This document shows, in pieces, positions 33,512 to 41,809 of a stretch of 64,000 nucleotides of DNA (positions are counted from its first letter, which is position 1; the number at the start of each line of letters is the position of its first letter). The position numbers were made by a program, and so were the translations under genes. The stretch lies in NCBI RefSeq assembly GCF_028280385.1, contig NZ_JANQLX010000006.1, positions 62,001 through 126,000 of the forward strand, in the 5' to 3' direction. Source of the stretch: Allomuricauda sp. (GTDB lineage Bacteria; Bacteroidota; Bacteroidia; Flavobacteriales; Flavobacteriaceae). The notes beneath the pieces were generated by a model. It saw only the letters and a program-made list of their open reading frames with translations. It was not told the DNA's origin and did no database searches.

Positions 33512-33973
33512 TTAGTTTAGGGTAAATTGCAACCCAAACCCAAATGCGCCTGCTTCACCATCACCGGTCTCGCTTACGGCAACGACGGGCCGCCAATCAA
33601 AATTGACCACAAAAGGAACTCCATTGGGCTTAAAGTCCAATCCTAAATGAGGTCTCAGGACAAAGGCATTATCAAAATCTTTAACCAGTACAATGCTCGG
33701 ACCTGCACCAGCATACCAACGCAGCCCCCTGGCTCCAACCATTTCTTTGTGAAAAGAATATAAAACCGTCAGCATAGTGGCATTCTCCTCAAAAAGAACA
33801 TTGGCCTGCCCTACATGTTGATCGGAGAAGAAATACTTCCCGGTACCTCCAAAAAACAAAGTTTCACCATAGGCGTCCACACCCATGCCCAAGGAGGCGA
33901 TGTATTTTGTTTGTCCGTGAGCCAAGGAGGTTAGTAAAAAGATTAAAGGTAATAGTAGACATGATTTCTTCAT
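33512..33973 (-). CDS. putative outer-membrane beta-barrel protein
   Basis: A 153-residue exported protein: signal peptide SCLLLPLIFLLTSLAHGQ, then alternating beta strands with aromatic girdles (YIASLGMGVDAYGETLFFGG, LRWYAGAGPSIVL) and a final GFGLQFTLN strand ending in Asn, compatible with a small barrel. No catalytic motif. Same orientation as the next two barrel genes. An imperfect palindrome at 34010-34030 lies 37 bp upstream. Function unknown. Confidence 0.72.
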   Translation of the reverse strand: MKKSCLLLPLIFLLTSLAHGQTKYIASLGMGVDAYGETLFFGGTGKYFFSDQHVGQANVLFEENATMLTVLYSFHKEMVGARGLRWYAGAGPSIVLVKDFDNAFVLRPHLGLDFKPNGVPFVVNFDWRPVVAVSETGDGEAGAFGFGLQFTLN

Positions 33974-34009
33974 TATAAGTGTGTTTACGGTAATTATGCA
34001 TGGTTTACT

Positions 34010-34030
34010 GGATCATGTATACCATGACCC
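34010..34030. promoter_or_regulatory. imperfect palindrome upstream of a barrel gene
   Basis: GG-A-TCATG-TATAC-CATGA-C-CC: 5-bp arms extended by 2 bp with one mismatch. It lies between two minus-strand barrel genes, where an operator could be. Nothing links it to a known regulator. Confidence 0.25.
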
Positions 34031-34090
34031 CGATTTGAGGTTGTCAAAATCGTACCACTACCGTATTCACTTAAGGCTGAAGATCCTTGC

Positions 34091-34582
34091 CTAGAACAAG
34101 AACAAGATACCTACGGTTGCTATGGCAAAAGTTCCGTTGTTATTTACAGCGGTATAGGAAACATTCAATTCTGTGTTGCCTGTAATATTGTACCCGATCA
34201 AGGGACGGTAGAAAAGTCCACCTTCGTTGCCCTCGTTGATACCCACAGCATAACCTACATCACCACCAAACTTAAAGTGATAGGTAGGATATATGCGCAC
34301 AGAGCCTGCAACTGGTAGAAATTGGATATCCTCGAAATTGGATTGATCAGGCAATGTATCCCCAAAGGAATGTATAAATCCTGTGGCGACACCTAAATCC
34401 AACAGTTCGGAAACTCCATAGTGGTAGTTTACATCCAATCCAATACTAAAACTGGAAATCATTTCCGCATCCCCTACTGGAAGACCAGCGGTGAATCCAG
34501 CTTTGAAATTGCTCCGGTCTTGCGCACTGGATAACAAAATTCCAAAAGTAATGGTCAATAAGGCTAACAAAGTTCTTTTCAT
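34091..34582 (-). CDS. putative outer-membrane beta-barrel protein
   Basis: A 163-residue exported protein with signal peptide MKRTLLALLTITFGILLSSA. The mature sequence has amphipathic strands (FSIGLDVNYHYGVSELLDLG, VAGSVRIYPTYHFKFGGDVGYAVG) and ends in GILFLF, a C-terminal Phe typical of barrels recognised by the Bam complex. ATG 34582 is preferred over a frame reaching 34621 since it starts the signal peptide. Function unknown. Confidence 0.75.
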   Translation of the reverse strand: MKRTLLALLTITFGILLSSAQDRSNFKAGFTAGLPVGDAEMISSFSIGLDVNYHYGVSELLDLGVATGFIHSFGDTLPDQSNFEDIQFLPVAGSVRIYPTYHFKFGGDVGYAVGINEGNEGGLFYRPLIGYNITGNTELNVSYTAVNNNGTFAIATVGILFLF

Positions 34583-34691
34583 GGTTGATATATTTAGCTG
34601 CCTTATAGAACGACAAATCAACCAAAATAGTGTTAGCTCAAGTTCAGCTTATTTAAATCCTCGATTCCACAATCCATGACCGATTCGAATT

Positions 34692-35189
34692 TTAAAATGC
34701 AAAACCCAAAGATAGACCTAGCCGTAATCCCAGGCCTTCAAAGCCAAATCCAAAATTATCCTGATCGGAATTAACACTGTAATATGCCGGTCCCCCGTAG
34801 ATATCAAGGGTAATGGGATTCCAGTTCCATTGGTATCCTCCTACCCCACCAACCGAAATGATAGACGTTTTAAAATCATTGGACGAGGCATTGTAGTAAT
34901 GGGCCACTGGGGCCAAAAACCAGCCGACAGGGGCATTTTTGGACTCTTGCACATAAAATCGGTACTGCCCGCCAACACCAAACCCGGAATAGGAAGATCC
35001 GCCCGACGAAAAAGAGGTGTACCCTACATCCACCTGTATCGAATTGTTTTGGTCCAGAACCCGTTCGTAACCCAGTTCAGCAACGCCTATCATAAGTGAA
35101 AGGGGATTAAATTTCACAATGTTATCCTGGGCGTTCATCTGTGATAATGCAAACAAGAATGCCAATACCAAAAAATACTTTTTAAACAT
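34692..35189 (-). CDS. outer-membrane beta-barrel protein, DUF3575-like
   Basis: A 165-residue exported protein: signal peptide FLVLAFLFALSQMNAQ, then KFNPLSLMIGVAELGYERVL, a segment characteristic of DUF3575-like barrels, followed by regular strands and a final LGLSLGFAF ending in Phe. First gene of the three-barrel run; a 6-bp-stem hairpin (35217-35238) lies in its upstream region without a T-run. Function unknown. Confidence 0.78.
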   Translation of the reverse strand: MFKKYFLVLAFLFALSQMNAQDNIVKFNPLSLMIGVAELGYERVLDQNNSIQVDVGYTSFSSGGSSYSGFGVGGQYRFYVQESKNAPVGWFLAPVAHYYNASSNDFKTSIISVGGVGGYQWNWNPITLDIYGGPAYYSVNSDQDNFGFGFEGLGLRLGLSLGFAF

Positions 35190-35316
35190 ACATTTAGATT
35201 TTAAGGTCTCAAACTAAGCCGGGATACCCCATCCGGCTGATTCCAATTGATGGATGGCCTTTTTGAATTGACCTATGCGATCATTTCCCAATCTGAATTG
35301 TGTTTATCTTTAAACC

Positions 35317-36213
35317 ATGAACTGGAAGCAAGGCATTCAGGATTACAGACATTACATGAAAATTGAACGGGGCCTTTCCGAAAACTCTGTGTTCGCCTAT
35401 GTTCGAGATTTGCAAAAACTGGTCGACTTTCTAGACGTACACCAAATCCAAACCTCCCCAACCGTAGTCGAGAAGGAAACCATTCAACAGTTCATCTACG
35501 AATTAGCCAAAAACAGCAATCCTAGGTCGCAGGCCAGGGTCATCTCCGGACTTAAAGGTTTTTTTGGGTACCTGGTGTTCGAAAACTATAGGGAAGACAA
35601 CCCCATGGATCTAATTGAGGCCCCAAAAATTGGAAGAAAACTCCCTGATACCTTGAGCACCGAAGAAATAGATGCCCTTATTGCTCAGATTGATCTTGGA
35701 ACCAATGAAGGTGAGCGAAACCGTGCCATCATTGAAACGCTGTATGGCTGTGGACTTCGAGTATCAGAATTGATCCAGCTTAAATTGTCCGATCTATATT
35801 TTGATGAGGATTTTATCCAAGTAACGGGCAAGGGCAACAAACAACGCTTTGTTCCCATCGGCCCCACGACCAAAAAATATATCTCCTTGTATAAAAAAGA
35901 GGTAAGGCCACTGATTCCCATTCAGGAAGGACATCAAGATTATCTCTTTTTAAACCGACGGGGCAGGCAGCTTACCAGGGCCATGATCTTCACTATTGTG
36001 AAACAGCTGGCTGAAAAGGCTGGACTTCAGAAAAACATAAGTCCCCATACATTCCGACATTCTTTTGCGACACACTTGTTGGAAAATGGTGCCGATCTCC
36101 GGGCCATCCAACAAATGTTGGGCCATGAAAGCATCACCACAACCGAGGTGTACATGCATGTAAACCGGAAACATCTTGCAGATGTCCTGGCCAAGCACCA
36201 TCCCCGTATGTAG
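35317..36213 (+). CDS. xerD: site-specific tyrosine recombinase XerD
   Basis: A 298-residue recombinase that resolves chromosome dimers at dif during division. The N-terminal SAM-like domain (HYMKIERGLSENSVFAYVRDL) is followed by the catalytic domain with Arg in GCGLRVSEL, HTFRHSFATHLLE (His-x-x-Arg), LGHESITTTEVYMHV (His and nucleophile Tyr). Full-length with a normal XerD layout, so housekeeping rather than an integron or phage integrase. Divergent from the barrel genes; a TATCTTTA box lies just upstream. No dif site was recognised here. Confidence 0.94.
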   Translation: MNWKQGIQDYRHYMKIERGLSENSVFAYVRDLQKLVDFLDVHQIQTSPTVVEKETIQQFIYELAKNSNPRSQARVISGLKGFFGYLVFENYREDNPMDLIEAPKIGRKLPDTLSTEEIDALIAQIDLGTNEGERNRAIIETLYGCGLRVSELIQLKLSDLYFDEDFIQVTGKGNKQRFVPIGPTTKKYISLYKKEVRPLIPIQEGHQDYLFLNRRGRQLTRAMIFTIVKQLAEKAGLQKNISPHTFRHSFATHLLENGADLRAIQQMLGHESITTTEVYMHVNRKHLADVLAKHHPRM

Positions 36214-36241
36214 GGACTTGAAGTTAAGTTTTAAAAAGTGG

Positions 36242-36820
36242 TTATTTAGGAGAAAATACCACCCCTACGTTAAAGGCAGCCCGGGTATTGAGCAGTTCAA
36301 AACCGCCATCATTGCTTGGTACATTGATTAACCCTCCTGCTCCTTGGTACTCAATAAATATGGCAGTGTTCTCGGACACCCTAAATTTATGGCCTATTCC
36401 TACCCCTAATCCTATATCAACAGAGGAGGTGTCATCTTTGAGGTCACCTGCAATTTCATCTTCCGCAGATACCAAAATATCAACATGGGGGCCAAAATTC
36501 AGGTACCAATTTCTAGTTCTTCCAAAATGCCAGTTCGCATAAATTGGAATAAAAAGATAATCCAATTTAATCTCATTTCCCGAGCCATCGGCACCTTTGG
36601 AATCATAGACAAAACCTGATTTAAGTCCCCATCTATCACTAAAATAATATTCTCCCAAAACGCCCGCTTGAAAAGCGGTTCTAGTTCGGTAACCAAAAGA
36701 AGTGTCGCCGTAAAAATCGGAAAAGTTAATACCGGCACCTATGCCGATTTCAAATTCACCTTTTTCCTGGGCTTTGGTTGTTAAGGGCAGGAGTACAAGT
36801 AGTAATAGAAGTCTTCTCAT
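36242..36820 (-). CDS. PorT-family outer-membrane beta-barrel protein
   Basis: A 192-residue exported protein: signal peptide MRRLLLLLVLLPLTTKAQ, then FEIGIGAGINFSDFYGD, the start typical of the PorT/OmpW-like barrel family in Bacteroidota, and strands such as LGEYYFSDRWGLKSGFVYDSKG and GLGVGIGHKF. It closes with AFNVGVVFSPK. ATG 36820 begins the signal peptide; the longer frame to 36856 is unlikely. True PorT acts in type IX secretion, but most family members are of unknown role. Convergent with xerD. Confidence 0.8.
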   Translation of the reverse strand: MRRLLLLLVLLPLTTKAQEKGEFEIGIGAGINFSDFYGDTSFGYRTRTAFQAGVLGEYYFSDRWGLKSGFVYDSKGADGSGNEIKLDYLFIPIYANWHFGRTRNWYLNFGPHVDILVSAEDEIAGDLKDDTSSVDIGLGVGIGHKFRVSENTAIFIEYQGAGGLINVPSNDGGFELLNTRAAFNVGVVFSPK

Positions 36821-36941
36821 GATTGTGATAAAAAGTTTAGTTGAAAAAAAGTACAAGTGTAAGCTTTTTATTAGGAAAAACGTTGTAATAATAGATGGAA
36901 ATACAGAAATATTCCTACAATGAAATGAATGCCCAGAAATA

Positions 36942-38219
36942 TTACCGATTCTTTTTAAAAGGCCTAATGATCAAACGGGCTTCCCGGTCAAATCGAATGT
37001 AATTGTATACCCAATTGATAAAGACCACCACCCGATTCCTAAAGCCAATTAAAAAATACAGATGGACAAACATCCAGACAAACCAGGCAAACACTCCTTG
37101 AAATTTGAATCGCTTTAAATCAACCACAGCCTTATTTCTACCCACCGTTGCCATGCTTCCCTTGTCCTTGTACTCAAATGGTCTCAAAGGTTTATTTTCC
37201 AGCAAACGAATAAGGTTCAAACCAAGATTATGTCCTTGCTGAATGGCGGGCTGTGCCATCATGGGATGTCCGTTTGGGTGTGATTCGGTCTGCATTTGGG
37301 CCACATCCCCAATGGCAAAAATGTTGCTATGTCCCACTACTTGGTTGAACTCATTCACTTGGAGCCTATTCCCCCTAGCCAGCAATTCTTTGGCATCCAA
37401 CCCCTTGAGGGTAACTGCCTTCACTCCCGCCGCCCATACCAGGGTGGCCGCCTCAAACTCAGTGTCGGTATTGGTCGTAACCCTATTCCCATCATAATCG
37501 GTAACCCGGATATTCTTCCAGACATTGACTCCTAGTTTTTCCAAAAACCTTTCGGCCTTTTCGGAGGCAATCTTGCTCATAGCGGGTAGGATCCTTCCGC
37601 TTCCCTGCACCAAATTGATTTGTGCCCGCCTAGTGTCCAAATCAGGATAATCCTTTGGAAGGATTCCTTTTTTAATTTCTGCAAGTGCCCCCGCCAATTC
37701 CACTCCCGTTGGACCTCCTCCCACGATCACAAAATTCATGAGAGCGTCCCGTTCATGAAGGTCATCCGTTAGTAAAGCCTGCTCAAAGTTTTCGAGAATC
37801 AAACTTCTAAGGTTGAGCGATTGCGGAATGGTCTTCATGGCCATTCCAAGATTTTCAATGTTTTTGTTCCCAAAAAAGTTGGTTTCAGAACCTGTTGCAA
37901 CCACCAAATAATCGTATCGGATGTCACCAATGTTGGTCATTACCTTTTTTTCCGAAGCAATAACCTCAACCACCTCCGCCAAACGGAAGTAAAAGTTGGG
38001 ATAACCTTGAAGTACCTTGCGGATGGGGTACGCAATGGAATCCGGTTCTAGCCCCCCAGTGGACACCTGATATAAAAGCGGTTGAAAATTATGGTAATTG
38101 TGCTTGTCCAACAGCACTACTTGAATGTCCTGATTAGCCAGTTTTTTAGCCAATGCGATACCGCCAAAACCGCCTCCGATAATGATTACCCTGGCTAAGC
38201 TGGACTGCGGAATGTTCAT
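36942..38219 (-). CDS. ndh: type II NADH:quinone oxidoreductase (NDH-2)
   Basis: A 425-residue monotopic membrane flavoprotein that passes electrons from NADH to menaquinone without pumping ions. FAD loop VIIIGGGFGGIALAKKL, NAD loop NFVIVGGGPTGVELAGAL, the NHNFQPLLYQV-like segment KHNYHNFQPLLYQVSTGGL and the AIGDVAQM FAD motif are intact; the C-terminal AWFVWMFVHLYFLIGFRNR helix is the membrane anchor. Start MNIPQSS (38219) matches flavobacterial homologues as I recall them; ATG 38228 is also possible. Divergent from the M20 gene. Confidence 0.93.
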   Translation of the reverse strand: MNIPQSSLARVIIIGGGFGGIALAKKLANQDIQVVLLDKHNYHNFQPLLYQVSTGGLEPDSIAYPIRKVLQGYPNFYFRLAEVVEVIASEKKVMTNIGDIRYDYLVVATGSETNFFGNKNIENLGMAMKTIPQSLNLRSLILENFEQALLTDDLHERDALMNFVIVGGGPTGVELAGALAEIKKGILPKDYPDLDTRRAQINLVQGSGRILPAMSKIASEKAERFLEKLGVNVWKNIRVTDYDGNRVTTNTDTEFEAATLVWAAGVKAVTLKGLDAKELLARGNRLQVNEFNQVVGHSNIFAIGDVAQMQTESHPNGHPMMAQPAIQQGHNLGLNLIRLLENKPLRPFEYKDKGSMATVGRNKAVVDLKRFKFQGVFAWFVWMFVHLYFLIGFRNRVVVFINWVYNYIRFDREARLIIRPFKKNR

Positions 38220-38285
38220 ACTGGACATGTGGGCAAATTTAAGGAAACAGCGCAATGCAAAATCAACTTTGGGCCTGTTTTTTCC

Positions 38286-38293
38286 TATCTTTA
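38286..38293 (+). promoter_or_regulatory. possible -7 element of the M20 gene
   Basis: TATCTTTA (one mismatch to TAnnTTTG), 28 nt before the ATG, with TTTG 14 nt upstream. Confidence 0.35.
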
Positions 38294-38321
38294 AAACCTG
38301 ACTAACGAAACTTCTTACCTC

Positions 38322-39749
38322 ATGAAACAATTACATCTGGCTGTCTTGACCCTATTTCTTTGTTGCACTGCGCTAAACGCTCAAACAAGCAAAGAATCCG
38401 TAGTAAAATCCTTAGACTCAAAAGCTAAAAAATACGGTGACATCGCCCTTGAAATATGGGATTTGGCAGAAATGGGCTATCTAGAGTACAAAAGCTCCGA
38501 ACTGTTACAACAAACGCTTGCCGATGAAGGTTTTACCATCACCAAAGGTGTTGCTGGTATACCAACCGCCTTTATTGCTGAATATGGTTCTGGGTCGCCG
38601 GTAATAGCTGTTTTAGGGGAATACGATGCACTTCCTGGCTTATCGCAGCAGGCAATTCCGGAAAAAAAGTCGGCCAATGCAGCAGCAGGTCATGCTTGTG
38701 GGCACCATTTATTTGGCACAGCTTCCGCTGCAGCCGCCATAGAAACGAAAAACTGGTTGCAAAAAACCAAACAACAGGGCACTATCCGATTCTATGGATG
38801 TCCGGCAGAAGAAGGAGGTTCCGGGAAAGTATATATGGTCCGTGAGGGATTGTTCAATGATGTTGACGTTGCTCTTCACTGGCATCCAGGATCCCAAAAT
38901 GGGGCAAGTGCTGGTGCGGCTTTGGCCAACAAGTCTGCCAAATTCAGGTTTTATGGAACCTCGGCCCATGCTGCAGGTGCCCCGGAAAGGGGTCGTTCTG
39001 CTTTGGACGGTGTTGAGGCCATGAACGTGATGGTAAATATGATGCGGGAGCACATTCCACAGGAAGCCCGCATACACTATGTAATCACAGATGGTGGTAA
39101 AGCTCCAAATGTGGTACCCAATTTTGCCGAAGTCTATTATTATGCAAGGCACAATAGCCGGGATGTGGTCATCAACATATTTGATAGGATCGTAAAAGCT
39201 GCGGAGGGAGCTGCCTTGGGTACGGGGACCACCATGGATTACGAAATGATCGGCGGCACCCATGAACTTTTGCCAAATCTTACCCTTCAAAAACTGATGC
39301 ACGGTAATCTTACCAAGGTGGGTGGGGTAACCTATTCAAATGAAGAACAACAGTTTGCCGAAAAAATTTCAAAGAGTTTGGGATACAATCAATTGGATGT
39401 TGACCTCGCTACATCCATCCAACCTTATAAGGAAACAGCCCGGGCGTATGGATCCACGGATGTGGGCGACGTGAGCTTTGCAGTGCCCACGGTGGGTATG
39501 AGAACAGCTACCTGGGTGCCCGGCACCCCTGCCCACAGTTGGCAAGCCGTCGCCGCCGGTGGAACTTCCATTGGGGTAAAGGGAATGATGGTGGCAGCAA
39601 AAGCACTTACCCTTACCGCCATAGAGCTTTTTGAAAATCCGGAAGTGGTGGCAAAGGCACAAACGGAATTCAAGGAACGCAGGGGGAAAGACTTTAAATA
39701 CATCCCGCTTTTAGGCGATAGGGCACCTGCATTGGATTACCGCAAATAA
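38322..39749 (+). CDS. exported M20-family amidohydrolase (AbgB-like)
   Basis: A 475-residue zinc amidohydrolase of the M20 peptidase group nearest to AbgB (p-aminobenzoyl-glutamate hydrolase subunit) and related indole-acyl amidohydrolases. Signal peptide HLAVLTLFLCCTALNAQ indicates export. Metal-site motifs: VLGEYDALPG, HACGHHLFG, CPAEEGGSGK, the dimerisation-domain HAAGAPERGRSALDGVEAM and GSTDVGDVSFAVPT. An exported member suggests scavenging of N-acyl amino acids or peptides. Substrate unknown. Monocistronic. Confidence 0.9.
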   Translation: MKQLHLAVLTLFLCCTALNAQTSKESVVKSLDSKAKKYGDIALEIWDLAEMGYLEYKSSELLQQTLADEGFTITKGVAGIPTAFIAEYGSGSPVIAVLGEYDALPGLSQQAIPEKKSANAAAGHACGHHLFGTASAAAAIETKNWLQKTKQQGTIRFYGCPAEEGGSGKVYMVREGLFNDVDVALHWHPGSQNGASAGAALANKSAKFRFYGTSAHAAGAPERGRSALDGVEAMNVMVNMMREHIPQEARIHYVITDGGKAPNVVPNFAEVYYYARHNSRDVVINIFDRIVKAAEGAALGTGTTMDYEMIGGTHELLPNLTLQKLMHGNLTKVGGVTYSNEEQQFAEKISKSLGYNQLDVDLATSIQPYKETARAYGSTDVGDVSFAVPTVGMRTATWVPGTPAHSWQAVAAGGTSIGVKGMMVAAKALTLTAIELFENPEVVAKAQTEFKERRGKDFKYIPLLGDRAPALDYRK

Positions 39750-39765
39750 CAATTGCAAAAAAGAT

Positions 39766-39790
39766 TGTAACAAAATCCCTGCATTATCTA
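39766..39790 (+). promoter_or_regulatory. possible ECF-type promoter of the second sigma gene
   Basis: TGTAACAA (39766-39773), 12 nt, ATCTA (39786-39790), 25 nt before the GTG start. Similar to the pair upstream of the other ECF sigma gene, with different spacing. Confidence 0.3.
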
Positions 39791-39815
39791 CCAATTAGGT
39801 ATATAACCAACCCTA

Positions 39816-40310
39816 GTGAATAAAGAACTGGAACATCGTTTTGTGACAGAACTTGAGAACAATCAGAACATTGTTCACAAGGTGTGCAGTTTATACACCA
39901 ACGACAGGGACTCCCACAATGACCTGTTTCAGGAAATTACCATCCAGTTATGGAAAGCCTATCCAAAATTTAGGGGGGATTCCAAATTTAGCACCTGGAT
40001 GTACCGCGTGGCATTGAACACGGCCATTACCTTATATCGTAAATCCAAAAAAAGGGTTCAGACACAGGATTATGATTCCGTAATCTTTAAGATTAAGGCC
40101 GACGAATATGATGACACCGAGGAACAGCAACTTAAGTTAATGTACAAAGCGGTAAAGCAACTGGGGGATATTGACAAGGCCTTGGTTTTTCTATATCTGG
40201 AAGACAAGGATTATTCGGAAATAGCCGAAACCCTTGGTATCACCGAAGTGAATGCCAGAGTGAAAATGAACAGGGTGAAAAATAAATTAAGAACCATACT
40301 AAATCCTTAG
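39816..40310 (+). CDS. ECF-family RNA polymerase sigma-70 factor
   Basis: A 164-residue ECF sigma factor. Region 2: NIVHKVCSLYTNDRDSHNDLFQEITIQLWKA with the KFSTWMYRVALNTAI core; region 4: KALVFLYLEDKDYSEIAETLGITEVNARVKMNRVKNKL. The start is GTG at 39816 (no ATG nearby). The next gene, 6 bp downstream, encodes a membrane protein likely to act as its regulator. It is a different subgroup from the sigma factor at 16.8 kb, judged by low similarity. Confidence 0.92.
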   Translation: MNKELEHRFVTELENNQNIVHKVCSLYTNDRDSHNDLFQEITIQLWKAYPKFRGDSKFSTWMYRVALNTAITLYRKSKKRVQTQDYDSVIFKIKADEYDDTEEQQLKLMYKAVKQLGDIDKALVFLYLEDKDYSEIAETLGITEVNARVKMNRVKNKLRTILNP

Positions 40311-40316
40311 CCGATG

Positions 40317-40964
40317 ATGGATGAATTGGAACTCTTAAAGAAAGATTGGCAGAAAAAGGATGAACATCTTCCCAAACTGTCCTATGATGAAATACATACG
40401 ATGATTTGGAAAAAATCATCTTCTATTGTCAAATGGATATTCTATATCAGTATTATTGAGTTTATCATACCCCATTTGCTCTATTTGGTGCCATCCATGC
40501 GGAACAGTTCGCTGGATCTCTATTCCAATTTGGGGCTTAGCAAAATAGTGTTGTTTGTCAGCATTTTTCAATATCTGGTGGTATTCTACTTTATTTATCA
40601 GTTTTACAAGAGATATAAGGAAATATCCGTTTTGGACAGTGCCAAAAAATTGACCTCTAAGATTCTTAGGACCCGAAAAACCGTGAAACATTATGTGATT
40701 TTCTCACTTTCCATGGTGCTCCTAAGTTTTGCCGTAATGGTGGTGGGGATTTATTTTAGTGATAATGTGATCACAGCGCTGGATCTGAAGGGTAATTTTG
40801 AAGGAATGACGGAAGAGCGTGTCAAATGGGTGGTGATGGCAGTTTTTGCAGTTTTTGGGGTAGTGATCACGGCTTTGTTCGGTGGTATATACTTTCTGCT
40901 CTATGGGCTACTGACCCGTAAGCTCCGTAAAAACTTCAATGAATTACAAAAATTGGAAGTTTAG
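40317..40964 (+). CDS. multi-pass membrane protein paired with ECF sigma factor
   Basis: A 215-residue protein with a conserved soluble N-terminus (MDELELLKKDWQKK, LPKLSYDEIHTMIWKKSSSIVKW) and four predicted transmembrane helices. This start is typical of flavobacterial proteins encoded right after this sigma subgroup. An anti-sigma role is likely from position but unproven; it has no known anti-sigma motif. ATG 40317 or 40314 are equally possible. Overlaps the convergent acyltransferase by 4 bp. Confidence 0.75.
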   Translation: MDELELLKKDWQKKDEHLPKLSYDEIHTMIWKKSSSIVKWIFYISIIEFIIPHLLYLVPSMRNSSLDLYSNLGLSKIVLFVSIFQYLVVFYFIYQFYKRYKEISVLDSAKKLTSKILRTRKTVKHYVIFSLSMVLLSFAVMVVGIYFSDNVITALDLKGNFEGMTEERVKWVVMAVFAVFGVVITALFGGIYFLLYGLLTRKLRKNFNELQKLEV

Positions 40965-41773
40965 TCTCCCTTGTAGCTATACCTTCTTTTCTGGTGATCG
41001 GCCTCATAGGCGGCCAGTTCTTCTTTTGAGATAACTTTGAGGAATGACGGATGCTGCTCAATGGCGTACTCCAATTTTTCAAGAATGGATTCTATGGATT
41101 CGTTGTCGTAGTCAATTTCCAAGGGGGCTTTGATCTGCATGGATTGTAAAATCCCTTTTTTCTTTACCCGAAGACCTTTTTTGTCAAACGACCGTCTAAA
41201 ACCGTCGATAACCACAGGCACCACCACTGGTTTGTACCTTTTAATAATATGCGCGGTTCCCTTTCTCAATGGCTTCCACGGGGTCGTGGTACCTTGGGGG
41301 AAGGTAATCACCCAACCATCGTCCAATGCCCGGGCTATATTACTGATATCACTAAACTTCACCTGCCTGTTCACATCTTGTCCATCTGCCCGCCAAGTGC
41401 GCTCTATACTTATAGACCCAGCGTAAGCCAGTATTTTGGTGAGCAGACTTTTTTTCATGGTCTCCTTGGCCGCCACATAATAAATGTTCAGCTTGGGGTT
41501 CCAGAGATATCCAAGGTTTTTGATGGAATCGTCCCTGCCTTTCAGACTTGCATTAAAAACGTGGAACATCGCTACCACATCCGCAAAATACGTTTGGTGG
41601 TTGCTCACAAAAAGCACGTTGGTCTCGGGTAAATCCCGTATCACCTGCGAGCCTTCAATTTCCAGGGTGTTAAATCCTTTATACCGTTGGTGGGTCATCA
41701 TTCCGGCAATGCGGATCAACCATCGCTTAAAGAATAAAATATGGCCAAAAGGATTTTTTTTGAATAGACCCAT
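40961..41773 (-). CDS. lysophospholipid acyltransferase family protein
   Basis: A 270-residue PlsC-like acyltransferase, probably at the inner membrane. Motif I reads SNHQTYFAD: the histidine and aspartate are five residues apart instead of the usual four. Motif III is FPQGTT rather than FPEGTR, and motif IV is VVPVVIDGFRR. These changes suggest an acyl acceptor different from 1-acylglycerol-3-phosphate, for example an ornithine or sphingolipid-type product, but that is speculation. Monocistronic; 36 bp from the Nudix gene. Confidence 0.82.
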   Translation of the reverse strand: MGLFKKNPFGHILFFKRWLIRIAGMMTHQRYKGFNTLEIEGSQVIRDLPETNVLFVSNHQTYFADVVAMFHVFNASLKGRDDSIKNLGYLWNPKLNIYYVAAKETMKKSLLTKILAYAGSISIERTWRADGQDVNRQVKFSDISNIARALDDGWVITFPQGTTTPWKPLRKGTAHIIKRYKPVVVPVVIDGFRRSFDKKGLRVKKKGILQSMQIKAPLEIDYDNESIESILEKLEYAIEQHPSFLKVISKEELAAYEADHQKRRYSYKGD

Positions 41774-41809
41774 GGGTTGGATGTTGGGGGCTAATTTACA
41801 AAATAGCGC

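Noticed and set aside
35217..35238. Hairpin AGCCGG...CCGGCT upstream of a barrel gene, considered as a terminator.
   Set aside because: No T-run on either strand and only a 6-bp stem; at most a leader structure.
35317..36213. Tyrosine recombinase considered as an integrase of a genomic island.
   Set aside because: Sequence and length are those of housekeeping XerD; no attachment-site repeats or tRNA gene were seen nearby.
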